A DNA stretch of 48,479 bases from an uncultured Nitrospira sp. (GTDB taxonomy: Bacteria; Nitrospirota; Nitrospiria; Nitrospirales; Nitrospiraceae): assembly GCA_902500715.1 (NCBI GenBank), contig CABVRO010000011.1, positions 1-48,479 of the forward strand. The letters run 5' to 3'. Below are positions 18,039 through 25,586 of the stretch, piece by piece. Below the pieces are notes generated by a model. It had not been told where the DNA came from, searched no databases, and was given only the letters and a program-made list of their open reading frames with translations. Position 1 is the stretch's first letter. Every line of letters starts with the position of its first letter. The position numbers and the translations under genes were made by a program.

Positions 18039-18955
18039 TGCTTCGTGCCGCTCACCAATTCGACTTTAAACGGATGCCCGGCTTCAAGAAGTGAGAGGGC
18101 ACGTTGCGGGAAGGGAATCTCGATGCCTTCGGCGTCGAAGGCTTTCTTGAGCCGACGGCGATACTCGCGCCCCACTTTCCATTGTTCGAGCGGCTTCGTT
18201 TTGATGCGCGCCCGTATGGTCACGGCGCTGTCGGCAAAGTTCTCCACGCCCACGATCTCCATCGGTTCCAGCATCAACGGACCCAACTCCGGGTCTTCAC
18301 GCAGGGCGTCCCCGACCGCCCGCATCACCGCCACCACCCGATCCGTATCCTCCTTGTAGGCGACCCCCATATCCAACACAAACGCCGACCAATCCTTGGT
18401 CATGTTCGACAAGGTGTTGATGCCGCCATTGGGGAACACGTGGACCACGCCGGAAAAATCGCGCAACGCAATGGTTCGAAACGTAATGGTCTCGACGAGA
18501 CCGCCGGTCCCGTTGATCACGGCCACGTCTCCCAACCGGATGTGGTCTTCGAGGATGATGAAGAATCCGCTGATGAGATCCCGTACCAGATTCTGAGCGC
18601 CGAAGCCCACGGCCAGCCCGATGATGCCGGCGCCGGCCAGGATCGGCGCCACGTCCAGTCCAACGACCTGCAGCGCTTCAATGATGACGATCGCCCAGAT
18701 CGCCGTGAGCGCGATGGTCCTCAGGATACCGGTCAACGTGGCGGCGCGTTTGTGGGCCGTTCCGGACTGTTGATCCTCGGCGTCACTCGTGAGAAGCATC
18801 ACCCGTTCCAGTTGTTGCAACCCCAAACGCGCAAATCGAATCGCGACATACCCGACCACGAACACCAACCCGACCCGCAACAGGGCGATTCCTACGGTCG
18901 CGGAAATACTCAGGAGCCAGGGAAGGGCAGTCTGCAGAGACACTCCGGTCAGCAT
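18026..18955 (-). CDS. MscS-family small-conductance mechanosensitive channel
   Basis: A 309-residue inner-membrane channel that opens under membrane tension to release osmolytes. Two or three N-terminal transmembrane helices are seen, then the pore helix and beta-domain hinge with IGLAVGFGAQNLVRDLISGFFI, the hallmark of MscS, followed by the soluble beta and alpha/beta domains (GGLVETITFRTIALRDFSG, VFPNGGINTLSN). The start ATG at 18955 has AAGGGAGAACG upstream. It converges on the catabolic operon and is unrelated to it in function. The length is near that of E. coli MscS (286 residues). Confidence 0.93.
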   Translation of the reverse strand: MLTGVSLQTALPWLLSISATVGIALLRVGLVFVVGYVAIRFARLGLQQLERVMLLTSDAEDQQSGTAHKRAATLTGILRTIALTAIWAIVIIEALQVVGLDVAPILAGAGIIGLAVGFGAQNLVRDLISGFFIILEDHIRLGDVAVINGTGGLVETITFRTIALRDFSGVVHVFPNGGINTLSNMTKDWSAFVLDMGVAYKEDTDRVVAVMRAVGDALREDPELGPLMLEPMEIVGVENFADSAVTIRARIKTKPLEQWKVGREYRRRLKKAFDAEGIEIPFPQRALSLLEAGHPFKVELVSGTKQAGS

Positions 18956-19140
18956 ATCGTTCTCCCTTGTATGAAGACGTTCGACATGCTGGTTAGTCTA
19001 GCGACATCACGTCCCTCCCGCCACTGCATCCAGATGGGAAACTCGCGGCGTAGGGTCGAGCGGTCCGGATAGGCACTCGACTCTCAGCGGTCGCAATCAG
19101 CGAGGCAGCCGATCGAGGAAGAATTTCGTGTTTCAATCGG

Positions 19141-19170
19141 TAGACACTTCCACGCTGGTTCGGCTATTAT
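19141..19170 (+). promoter_or_regulatory. Probable sigma-70 promoter of the tRNA gene
   Basis: TAGACA at 19141-19146 (one mismatch to the -35 consensus), an 18-base spacer and TATTAT at 19165-19170 (one mismatch to the -10 consensus). Transcription would begin about 30 bases before the tRNA. The rest of the gap from 18956 to 19140 shows nothing I can identify. Confidence 0.5.
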
Positions 19171-19205
19171 TGCGGTTCACTTCGACCGGTCATGCCTCCT
19201 CCAGT

Positions 19206-19281
19206 GGCGGTGTAGCTCAGTTGGTAGAGCAGCGGACTCATAAGCCGCGGGTCACCCGTTCAATCCGGGTCACCGCCACCA
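19206..19281 (+). tRNA. tRNA with anticodon CAT (elongator Met, or Ile2 if lysidine-modified)
   Basis: A 76-base cloverleaf with encoded CCA. Acceptor arms GGCGGTG (19206-19212) and CACCGCC (19271-19277) pair perfectly, discriminator A at 19278, CCA 19279-19281. The D arm is GCTCAGTTGGTAGAGC, the anticodon loop CTCATAA with CAT at 19239-19241, the T arm ACCCG-TTCAATC-CGGGT. The top pair of the anticodon stem (31:39) is an A-G mismatch. CAT fits elongator tRNA-Met or the tRNA-Ile read after lysidine modification; the loop CTCATAA occurs in both, so the sequence does not decide. It is not the initiator, which has three G-C pairs at the anticodon stem base and no 1:72 pair. Confidence 0.93.
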
Positions 19282-19890
19282 TTTCATAATAACCCTTTCG
19301 GCATTTACACTCGACTCTGGCCTCTGAGGGCGAGTATACCCGCGCACGCTCACAGGACACGATCGATTGCCTGGGCGGGAACATCTCCGGACAACTTGCG
19401 AAAAAGTCCTAGCCTCAGAAAGGCCGCCCACTACTCCATACTCAACATCGAATTATGCTGGTGTGTCCAGGACTGCAGTAGACTCCAAGGTGGCGTCAAA
19501 ACAGGAACGGGCCTCGGGTTCTACTCTGGAGACAGCAACAGCTCTCCGAACTGTCTATGCCAATAGCGTCGTGGAGCAAACCAAACAGGTTGGTGCGGTT
19601 CCCACAGAAGGGGAGACTGAAGATGATGGGATCCTACTGCCGGTTCAATTGATCGAAGCAGCAGGAGCGGAAAGCAGGGATTTCGAACGGGCGGCGATCG
19701 GCTTGACGTCGAGTTATAAGTCGAACCTGCCCCCAACTCCGGTCGAAGCCGAGGCGCTCAAAAAGATCATGAGCAATCCGCAGCAAAAACTCACGAAGCT
19801 TTCGGAAGGAAACAGGATATCGCCGGAGCTGCAGCGGGCCGGCCGTTCAGCCGACGATCACCCGGGACTTGCGAGCGTGGCCTTTCCGAT
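19282..19890. other. Long stretch without a clear gene, 609 bases
   Basis: No convincing gene is seen. One plus-strand frame is open from a TTG at 19367 to 19930 (187 codons) but it lacks a ribosome-binding site, overlaps the zinc-ribbon gene on the other strand, and its product resembles nothing I recognise. Its codon pattern is flatter than that of neighbouring genes. The stretch may be decayed DNA downstream of a tRNA, a common site of past integration, but no integrase or att repeat is visible. Confidence 0.4.
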
Positions 19891-20073
19891 TTACCCGCAA
19901 CAGCCAGACTCAAACTGCCGGCGCTGGTAGGTGAGCACCAAACAACGAATGCACACCTCCCGCACCACCTTCGCCTTCTCGTCGAACCATGGCGTTCGTC
20001 GTAACACCAGCTGCCCGCAATCGGCACAACATCCAGCCGTCACCGTATCAAGATTAGAAGAGACAGAGATCAT
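19891..20073 (-). CDS. Small zinc-ribbon protein (60 residues)
   Basis: Short protein with two CxxC pairs (CADC and CIRC) about 25 residues apart, the pattern of a zinc ribbon, and a hydrophilic remainder rich in Arg and Lys. The start is ATG at 20073, supported by an AGGAGGG box at normal spacing; a TTG nearer that box would be too close. It overlaps the end of the coiled-coil gene by 20 bases, so the two are likely co-translated behind the repressor gene at 20871. I do not recognise the family; a DNA- or RNA-binding accessory role is only a guess. Confidence 0.6.
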   Translation of the reverse strand: MISVSSNLDTVTAGCCADCGQLVLRRTPWFDEKAKVVREVCIRCLVLTYQRRQFESGCCG

Positions 20074-20302
20074 GGCGTTCAACCCTCCTATTCTCTCGAA
20101 TGGGATGCGAGGCAGACACGACCGGCTTCATTCCGCCGAGAAGAGTTCGCAAGCGAGAGCCGCCGGACCACCCCTGGAACGTCATCCCCTTGGTATACTT
20201 CAGCTCTCGCTGTAGTTCCCCGATACGTCCATTGAGCCGAACAATCATGCGCTCCAGTTCGTCCACACGCTCCACCATGGCTTGTTGCTGATGGGTCATC
20301 AT
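20054..20302 (-). CDS. Small coiled-coil protein (82 residues)
   Basis: Residues 10-40 (MVERVDELERMIVRLNGRIGE and beyond) form an amphipathic heptad pattern typical of a coiled coil; the C-terminal half is basic and Ser/Gly-rich. ATG 20302 has GGAGGAATTGTG upstream, good spacing, and lies 17 bases beyond the repressor stop, so it is the second gene of that operon. No family is recognised. Its location beside an S24-type repressor hints at a DNA-damage regulated product, but nothing in the sequence shows its function. Confidence 0.62.
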   Translation of the reverse strand: MMTHQQQAMVERVDELERMIVRLNGRIGELQRELKYTKGMTFQGWSGGSRLRTLLGGMKPVVSASHPIRENRRVERHDLCLF

Positions 20303-20319
20303 CACAATTCCTCCTTGAA

Positions 20320-20871
20320 TTACGCGTTCTCGCAATGACGAATCACACCGACGAGCACCCCTTCGATGGAAAATTCATCCTCAGGTGTGACGACAAACGG
20401 TTTCATGGCAGCGTTGGCCGGATGGAGTTCGATGTTCCGGGCGCGCTTGAAATAGGTCTTGATGGTCGCTTCCCGATTCACGAGCGCCACCACCGTCTGA
20501 CCATTCTGAGCCGTTGCCTGCTTGCGAACGACGACCAGATCGCCCGGGAGAATCCCATCCTCGATCATCGACTCCCCTTTCACACGGAGCGCGAAGGTGT
20601 CCCCTCGTCGCACCATGCCGGGAGGGACCTCGACCCATTCCGACTGGGCCACCGGCTCGATCGGCAAGCCGGCGGCAACTATGCCTGCCATGGGAATCTG
20701 AGTCCTGTTGGCCAGCTGCGTGATCGCCACCTGAACCGCGCCGCTGATTCGGCGCATGCCGGATTCATAACGAGCGACCGACACTCGCGTCGTGCGCAAC
20801 GCTGCGGCAAGCTGCTCCTGCGTAAGCCCCAACTGTTCACGGATCTGCCGAAACTCGCTCGACGTCATCAT
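20320..20871 (-). CDS. XRE-family repressor with S24 self-cleaving peptidase domain (LexA/CI-like)
   Basis: A 183-residue repressor. The N-terminal HTH is of the XRE/lambda CI type (REQLGLTQEQLAAALRTTRV, residues 10-29), unlike the winged helix of classical LexA. The C-terminal half is the S24 LexA/UmuD fold: the cleavage site Ala-Gly in VAAGLPIEP, nucleophile Ser in KGESMIEDG and general-base Lys in REATIKTY. RecA-stimulated self-cleavage is therefore expected, releasing target genes under DNA damage. It probably controls itself: a palindrome covers its start (see 20871-20908). Either a chromosomal SOS regulator of unusual type or a domesticated prophage repressor; no phage genes are nearby. 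Confidence 0.9.
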   Translation of the reverse strand: MMTSSEFRQIREQLGLTQEQLAAALRTTRVSVARYESGMRRISGAVQVAITQLANRTQIPMAGIVAAGLPIEPVAQSEWVEVPPGMVRRGDTFALRVKGESMIEDGILPGDLVVVRKQATAQNGQTVVALVNREATIKTYFKRARNIELHPANAAMKPFVVTPEDEFSIEGVLVGVIRHCENA

Positions 20872-20908
20872 GTAACCGATGGTTACACATAAATTGCCCT
20901 TCTGTCAA
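20871..20908 (-). promoter_or_regulatory. Promoter and palindromic operator of the XRE-S24 repressor operon
   Basis: A perfect palindrome TGTAACC-GAT-GGTTACA spans 20871-20887 and overlaps the first base of the repressor's ATG. Reading in the gene's direction, a consensus -35 box TTGACA lies at 20908-20903 and a 17-base spacer leads into the palindrome, where TAACCA takes the -10 position. The operator thus blocks the promoter and start codon, as expected for autorepression. No Shine-Dalgarno sequence precedes the start, so the transcript may be leaderless. Confidence 0.65.
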
Positions 20909-20989
20909 GCGCCTGCCCATCATCTTTCTTGACTATTCCGGTGGCCTCTTCCAGTGCGGTTTTTACGCTCCACGCCGGTGCAATTTCCT

Positions 20990-21300
20990 CAGAAACGAAT
21001 ATCTTCTGTGCATAAGTCAAGAGCCATATGGATCGTCTAAAAAAATAAAGCCACTATCCACAACTCATTTTCAAAACATCTGGAGTCCTGGACAAATATG
21101 AATGCTAATACATACACATAAGAGACCCTCTACTACATATTGTGGTCCTAACGGCCATCATTCTCTATGCTCAATAAATAGGCAACCTGCTGAGAGGCAT
21201 GAATTAGCGGGTCTATTCGCAGTCAGCCGGGTGACTATCAACAGAGATATCCACAGAATTTGGGGAGAGATTTTTTTGGCGGAATCTTCATTTTCTTGAT
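20990..21300. other. AT-rich pocket with three DnaA-box-like sites
   Basis: AT content rises well above the surroundings from about 20990 to 21300. Three sites match the 9-base DnaA box TTATNCACA fully or with one mismatch: TTATGCACA on the minus strand (21015-21007), CTATCCACA (21054-21062) and ATATCCACA (21247-21255). A 65-codon plus-strand open frame (21102-21299) crosses this stretch; its residues around ELAGLFAVSRVTINRDI resemble an HTH of DeoR or phage type, but it lacks a good start signal and I do not call it a gene. No dnaA, dnaN or rep gene is nearby. Confidence 0.4.
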
Positions 21301-21383
21301 TGAAACCTCTGATCCATTCACCTAGAATCGCGCCGCGACTTCCCCTTACTCCTTCGTGTGGCAGCACTTCCGAGAAAGCCCAG

Positions 21384-22103
21384 ATGACCGCAGGCTTCTT
21401 CCACAGCTTGTTGGCAGGAATCCTCCTCTCCACCGGATGTGCGGCTAACGTCCGGGATACCGACTTACTGGCCAGTAACAGCCTCCTGCTGCCGCCATCG
21501 ACGGCACGAACCATCTTTCTCCAGAATCGGAACGCGTCAGACAATCAAGCTGTGTCGCTCCACGATCTGAAAGCACGGCTGAATCTCAAAGGGTATGAGG
21601 TTGTTCAAGATCCCCAGGCGGCAGCCTATGTCGTGCTGACCAATATCGTTTATTGCAATCAGACCAAGGTCGAACTGCCGGTTGAAGACCTGGTCGCAGG
21701 CGGCTATGGCTCAGGAATCGGCGGCTCGATCATGTCGGGGCTCCATGGGCTGACGGGGATGGCCGGCATGGCGGGCCCGCAGGGCGCCCTCATAGGAGGC
21801 GCAGCCGGAATGGGCCTCAACGCAGCAGAAGGACTCGGGAGTGCCGTAGGCAATATGTTCGGCGGACCGTCACGACCCGATGCCAATGAAAATATCAATT
21901 ACGCCTGCGTGGCCGATCTCCAGATTACGGAGCTGGCAAGAACGGGCGGAACGCTGCCGGTTTCACCACTAGGGACAACGCCCCCTGCCGGTGTCTATCA
22001 AACCAGGCTGGCAGCCAGTGTGTACCAGAAGAAGCTTGATGAGCAGGAAGCGACGCCATTGGTGCAGCAGCGATTGAGCGCGGCAGTGGCGGGCCACTTC
22101 TAA
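21384..22103 (+). CDS. TraT-like outer-membrane lipoprotein, copy 1
   Basis: A 239-residue lipoprotein resembling TraT (conjugative surface exclusion and complement resistance protein). A signal peptide with lipobox LSTGC precedes the mature protein; LLPPSTARTIFLQNRNASDNQ matches the conserved TraT block, followed by a Gly/Ala-rich membrane stretch (about residues 125-175) that would insert in the outer membrane. ATG 21384 was chosen over the longer frame (TTG at 21300) since it begins the signal peptide. No conjugation genes are nearby. The next gene is a paralog, so a tandem duplication is likely. Role in this organism is unknown. Confidence 0.85.
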   Translation: MTAGFFHSLLAGILLSTGCAANVRDTDLLASNSLLLPPSTARTIFLQNRNASDNQAVSLHDLKARLNLKGYEVVQDPQAAAYVVLTNIVYCNQTKVELPVEDLVAGGYGSGIGGSIMSGLHGLTGMAGMAGPQGALIGGAAGMGLNAAEGLGSAVGNMFGGPSRPDANENINYACVADLQITELARTGGTLPVSPLGTTPPAGVYQTRLAASVYQKKLDEQEATPLVQQRLSAAVAGHF

Positions 22104-22201
22104 CAGGATGCGGGTTATGGTGATACCTGCAGCGCGTATAAATTGAGCGTAGCCTCCTGCGCAACAATCGAGTTTTTCCGCAACCTGCGAAGCAACCGTC
22201 G

Positions 22202-22951
22202 ATGACCAGACGAGTGACCAGACACCTCTCTCCTTGTATCGCGGGCGGATGGCTTGTTGCGCTGCTGTTCCTCACCGGCTGCGGCAACATCCTGCGTTCC
22301 GGGTTAGTCAACGACACCTCCATCCTCCTGCCCCCGAGTACCGCGCGTACCATTTATGTGCAAATCCGCAATACGTCTGAAAATCAACATGCGACCCCTG
22401 CAGATATCCCCGCGAGGCTGATGGCCAAGGGATACCAGGTCGTGAACGATCCCCTTGGCGCTGCCTACTGGCTGCAAACCCAGGTGGTGTACTGCCACAA
22501 AGCGGGAGAGGGGGTCAGACCGGAAACGGTCGCCAAGGCCGGATTCGGTGCAGGGATCGGGAGTGGAGGCACTCCGCTCACCAATGCAGGCGGGCTCGAC
22601 ATGGACGCCATGGGCGAAATGTTCGGCGGATCAAGGAGTGGCGGGATGAATCTGCAAGCGATACGCGGAATGGCGATGGGAGGCGGCGCGGCGCCGGACC
22701 TCAATGCTATGATGCGGCTGGCCATGAGCGGCAGGGGCGGTTATCCGGGGATGGCACCACCGGAACAGAACCACGACAGTCTCTACCTCTGCGCAGCAGA
22801 CGTGTTGGTCACCGAACAGGGGAACACCGACCAGCCGCGACTCTACAAAATGCGATCAGTTGCTCATGTCCTCCAAAAGAAGTTGAACATCGAAGAAGCG
22901 ACGCCCATCGTGCGGGAGAAATTCGGTGCCAGCATCACCGGTGCGTTTTAG
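22202..22951 (+). CDS. TraT-like outer-membrane lipoprotein, copy 2
   Basis: A 249-residue paralog of the gene at 21384. The signal peptide ends in the lipobox LTGC; SILLPPSTARTIYVQIRNTSENQ aligns with the same block of copy 1 and of TraT, and both end in a motif like NIEEATPIVREKFGASI (copy 1: DEQEATPLVQQRLSAAV). The central Gly/Met-rich stretch differs strongly between copies, which suggests diverging surface regions on a common scaffold. It begins 98 bases after copy 1 and is probably co-transcribed. Function outside conjugation is not established. Confidence 0.85.
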   Translation: MTRRVTRHLSPCIAGGWLVALLFLTGCGNILRSGLVNDTSILLPPSTARTIYVQIRNTSENQHATPADIPARLMAKGYQVVNDPLGAAYWLQTQVVYCHKAGEGVRPETVAKAGFGAGIGSGGTPLTNAGGLDMDAMGEMFGGSRSGGMNLQAIRGMAMGGGAAPDLNAMMRLAMSGRGGYPGMAPPEQNHDSLYLCAADVLVTEQGNTDQPRLYKMRSVAHVLQKKLNIEEATPIVREKFGASITGAF

Positions 22952-23155
22952 TCTCTTTCGTCCGTCGCTCGTGAAGCGTCGTTCGTCTCTCGTCCACAGA
23001 AAGAGCGTATGGCATAGAGCTTATCGTGTACGGCCGAACATCGAGCGTGGGCGGCTCTACTCTCAGCTCTACGCCACGAATCATACGCTCTGACCCCGAC
23101 GAGATACGCTTCACGGCCGTCGAGAACGCCGCTGGCGGACTTTTTCAACATCCTG
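22952..23155. repeat. Intergenic repeat-like sequence
   Basis: Between two convergent genes. The start (about 22965-23000) is an imperfect repetition of CGTC-GTT/CG-CTCG units, and the right end (on the minus strand, downstream of modC) begins TAGCAGGATGTTGAAAAAG and continues through GTCCGCCAGCGGCGTTCTCG. I recall close versions of this latter sequence at many intergenic places in Nitrospira genomes; that is memory, not a search. No gene is seen here. Confidence 0.45.
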
Positions 23156-24250
23156 CTACTCGCTCTGCCTCGATACCAGATGGACCGATCCCGCCTTGAT
23201 CGCGGCCACGACTGGAACGCCGGACGACAACCCGAACTCTTCGACCGTCGAACGAGTGACCATGGCGACGAGTGGAAATCCACAATCGATCGTCACTTGC
23301 GCCAATGCCCCAAGCACCGTGGCCGAGACGACGGTCCCGGCCAGGTGATTCCGCGCGCTGCTCGCGGTGACTTGCCCACGTTCCAGCACCACATCCTCCG
23401 ACCGGATACACACGAACACATCGGGGCCTGCCGATTCACCTTCCACGGCGGTCAACCTGGTCCCGTTCACGCTCACCTGCACCATACCGTCCGAGGATCC
23501 GACCACCCGCCCCTTCACAACGGTTTCAATCCCCACGACACGCGCAACATCCGCGTTTTGAGGCCGGCTGAACACCTCGATCGGCGGGCCTACCTGCAGC
23601 ACGTTCCCTGCACTGATGACCGCCATCACATCGCCGAGGGTGAGGGCTTCGGTCCAATCATGCGTGACGATGATCGACGGCAGCGCCAGCTGTTTCAGCA
23701 AACTCCGCAGTTCATCACGCAAGTGCACCCTGGTCGGCGCGTCCAATGCGGAAAGCGGTTCGTCCAACAACAACAACAACGGTCGAGGCGCCACCGCGCG
23801 AGCGAGGGCCACCCGTTGTTGTTGTCCGCCGGACAGTTCCCGCGGCTTCGCCGTCTCCAGTCCACGCAGCTGGAACAGCTCCACCATCTCATCGACGCGC
23901 TTGTTGCGATCCTGCGCAGAGAGATGGTGGAGGCCATACCCGATGTTTCCCGCCACCGTGTAGGTCGGGAAGAGCGCATAGTCCTGCGCCATGTAGCCGA
24001 TGTGACGATCTTGCGGCGCCACCCTGACCCCTGACGCGGTATCCAGCCACGTGCGCGACACAAATTGAATGATCCCCTCTTCCGGCCATTCCAGCCCGGC
24101 CACCGATCGGAGAATCGTCGTTTTTCCCGAGCCTGACGGACCGAAGAGGATGAGGACCGTCGAAGCCTCGACCGGATAGGCAATGCGCGCCCGAATCGGA
24201 GGACGGCCCGGGAAGGTTTTGACGAGGTCGATGCTTATTTCTGCGGCCAT
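23156..24250 (-). CDS. modC: Molybdate-type ABC transporter ATP-binding protein
   Basis: A 364-residue ABC ATPase that powers import of molybdate or tungstate. Walker A GPSGSGKTT, Q-loop MAQDYALFP, signature LSGGQQQR, Walker B LLLLLDEP, and the H-loop TH in VTHDW are all present in the first 230 residues. The C-terminal third carries TOBE/Mop-like repeats that bind the oxyanion and regulate activity. ATG 24250 is preferred; a GTG three codons upstream is possible. It overlaps modB by 16 bases and is the last gene of the minus-strand operon that starts at 30980. Confidence 0.92.
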   Translation of the reverse strand: MAAEISIDLVKTFPGRPPIRARIAYPVEASTVLILFGPSGSGKTTILRSVAGLEWPEEGIIQFVSRTWLDTASGVRVAPQDRHIGYMAQDYALFPTYTVAGNIGYGLHHLSAQDRNKRVDEMVELFQLRGLETAKPRELSGGQQQRVALARAVAPRPLLLLLDEPLSALDAPTRVHLRDELRSLLKQLALPSIIVTHDWTEALTLGDVMAVISAGNVLQVGPPIEVFSRPQNADVARVVGIETVVKGRVVGSSDGMVQVSVNGTRLTAVEGESAGPDVFVCIRSEDVVLERGQVTASSARNHLAGTVVSATVLGALAQVTIDCGFPLVAMVTRSTVEEFGLSSGVPVVAAIKAGSVHLVSRQSE

Positions 24251-24924
24251 GCTGCCCACACGTTCCGATTGACCGCATACACGAGGAGCAAGATGGCATA
24301 TGAGACGACTAAGAGAAAGAGCGCCGTCTTGGCAGCCCCGGCATAATTTAAGGCCTGCACCTCATCGTAGATATCGATGGACACAGTGCGCGTCTCACCC
24401 TCCAAATTGCCTCCGACCATCAAGACGACTCCGAACTCTCCCATCGTATGGGCGAAGCTCAGCACGGCACCGGTCAGCAATCCGGCTTTAGACAGGGGCA
24501 CGATCAGCTTGAAGAACGTGCCGGGCTTCGACACGCCCAGCGTCCAGGACGCTTCGATCAACCGCCGATCCACTTGCTCGAACGCCGCCGCGAACGGCTG
24601 CACGGCAAACGGGAGGCTATAGAGAATGGACGCGAGCAGAAGGCCTTCGAAGGTGAACGGGAGCGGATGGCCGACAAGTTCGTTGTACAACCGTCCGAGC
24701 GGGCTGTGCGGCCCGATGGCGACGAGAATGTAAAATCCCAGCACGGTCGGCGGCAGCACCAAGGGCAGTGCCACCACCGACTCCACCAGAAACTTCCAGC
24801 GCCGGCGCGAAAAACTGACCCAGTAGGCAATGGGCAGGCCGACAATCAAGAGGACCAACGCCGTGAGCGCCGCTAACTTGACTGTCACCCAAATCGCAAT
24901 CCAGTTCATGATCTCGTTCACCAC
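24235..24924 (-). CDS. modB: Molybdate-type ABC transporter permease
   Basis: A 229-residue inner-membrane permease with about five or six transmembrane helices. The EAA loop that docks on ModC reads EASWTLGVSKPGTFFKLIVP, and AHTMGEFGVVLMVGGN is a conserved ModB segment. The start is either GTG 24924 or ATG 24909; neither has a strong ribosome-binding site. It lies between the broken mop gene and modC. Transport of molybdate versus tungstate cannot be told from permease sequence. Confidence 0.92.
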   Translation of the reverse strand: MVNEIMNWIAIWVTVKLAALTALVLLIVGLPIAYWVSFSRRRWKFLVESVVALPLVLPPTVLGFYILVAIGPHSPLGRLYNELVGHPLPFTFEGLLLASILYSLPFAVQPFAAAFEQVDRRLIEASWTLGVSKPGTFFKLIVPLSKAGLLTGAVLSFAHTMGEFGVVLMVGGNLEGETRTVSIDIYDEVQALNYAGAAKTALFLLVVSYAILLLVYAVNRNVWAAWPQK

Positions 24925-24987
24925 CGATCCCGTTGCACCGGTTCTATTTCGACCGGATGCTACCGCAGACGGACTCTCGACAGAACA

Positions 24988-25191
24988 CTATTCTCCGACG
25001 ATGACGTGGGTGGCCTTCACCGCAACCGCGACGCCATCGACTACTTTGATCCTCATATTTTTGACGAAGCCTTCGGTCATTGCCGACACCACTTCCAAGT
25101 TGCCGACCTTCACCACCGCTTCCGCCATGACCTGCCCCTCGGTGATCTTGGTCACGATGCCTTAAAATCGATGTCTCGCACTGAGCTTCAT
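24988..25191 (-). pseudogene. Molbindin (Mop) gene with an in-frame stop at codon 10
   Basis: Sixty-seven codons encoding a molbindin-like protein, begun by MKLSAR and continuing as GIVTKITEGQVMAEAVVKVG and VKNMRIKVVDGVAVAVKATHVIVGE. Mop proteins of about 68 residues bind molybdate or tungstate in the cytoplasm as storage. The start ATG 25191 has a perfect AGGAGG box and overlaps the preceding lipoprotein stop (ATGA), yet codon 10 is TAA (25164-25162) where a lysine is usual. Reinitiation at the GTG of GIV two codons later (preceded by AAGG) is conceivable. Loss, sequencing error or reinitiation remain open. Confidence 0.75.
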
Positions 25192-25586
25192 GGATGCCTC
25201 CTTTGTGGTTCCAGCTGAGACTGATTAGCTGCAGGGTGTTCTCCCTCGCCCCCCTTGCACTCGAACTGGATCCCCCATCGTCTGCCACGCTCTTCGTCTT
25301 CAGTGCCCTCAATCGTGCCCATCCCCGCACTGGTGTATCCTTTCACCTCACCCTCGCGCAGCACCCGAGAACCGGCCTTGCACTTGGCCTGTATTGCATC
25401 AAGCGCCGGTCGTCGATAGGGCGACCCCATCGGCCCGCCCCGGTCCTGCTTGAACACATAGGTCACCACCCCGCCATGGTCCGATTCCTGGCTCATCAGC
25501 ACAGCTTCGGAACAACCGAGGGAAGTCAGGAACGCCAACGCACAGGGGAGCATGGTCCAGCAGCTACTTCGGCAACGTAAACCCAT
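25188..25586 (-). CDS. Small lipoprotein of unknown family between modA and mop
   Basis: A 132-residue predicted lipoprotein: the signal peptide with Arg at its start ends in lipobox LTSLGC, and the mature part is hydrophilic with two further cysteines (QAKC, FECK) that may form a disulfide. ATG 25586 was chosen because it supplies the basic n-region; ATG 25553 gives a weaker signal. It overlaps the modA end by 23 bases and its stop overlaps mop's ATG. I do not recognise the family; context suggests a periplasmic or outer-membrane accessory to oxyanion uptake. Confidence 0.7.
   Translation of the reverse strand: MGLRCRSSCWTMLPCALAFLTSLGCSEAVLMSQESDHGGVVTYVFKQDRGGPMGSPYRRPALDAIQAKCKAGSRVLREGEVKGYTSAGMGTIEGTEDEERGRRWGIQFECKGGEGEHPAANQSQLEPQRRHP

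Noticed and set aside
18326..18340. Possible att repeat of the tRNA 3' end (CACCGCCACCA)
   Set aside because: Only 11 bases, within mscS coding sequence and upstream of the tRNA; chance match.
19660..19760. Sequence resembling a reverse tRNA T-arm (GGATTTCGAACGGG)
   Set aside because: The rest does not fold into a cloverleaf; no acceptor or anticodon arms.
23758..23830. AACAACAACAAC run as a microsatellite
   Set aside because: It encodes the conserved Leu-rich Walker B strand and glutamines of ModC; codon repetition only.
25162..25164. Recoding of the mop stop codon (selenocysteine, pyrrolysine or frameshift)
   Set aside because: TAA is not used for those residues and the frame downstream is unchanged, so a frameshift would not help.
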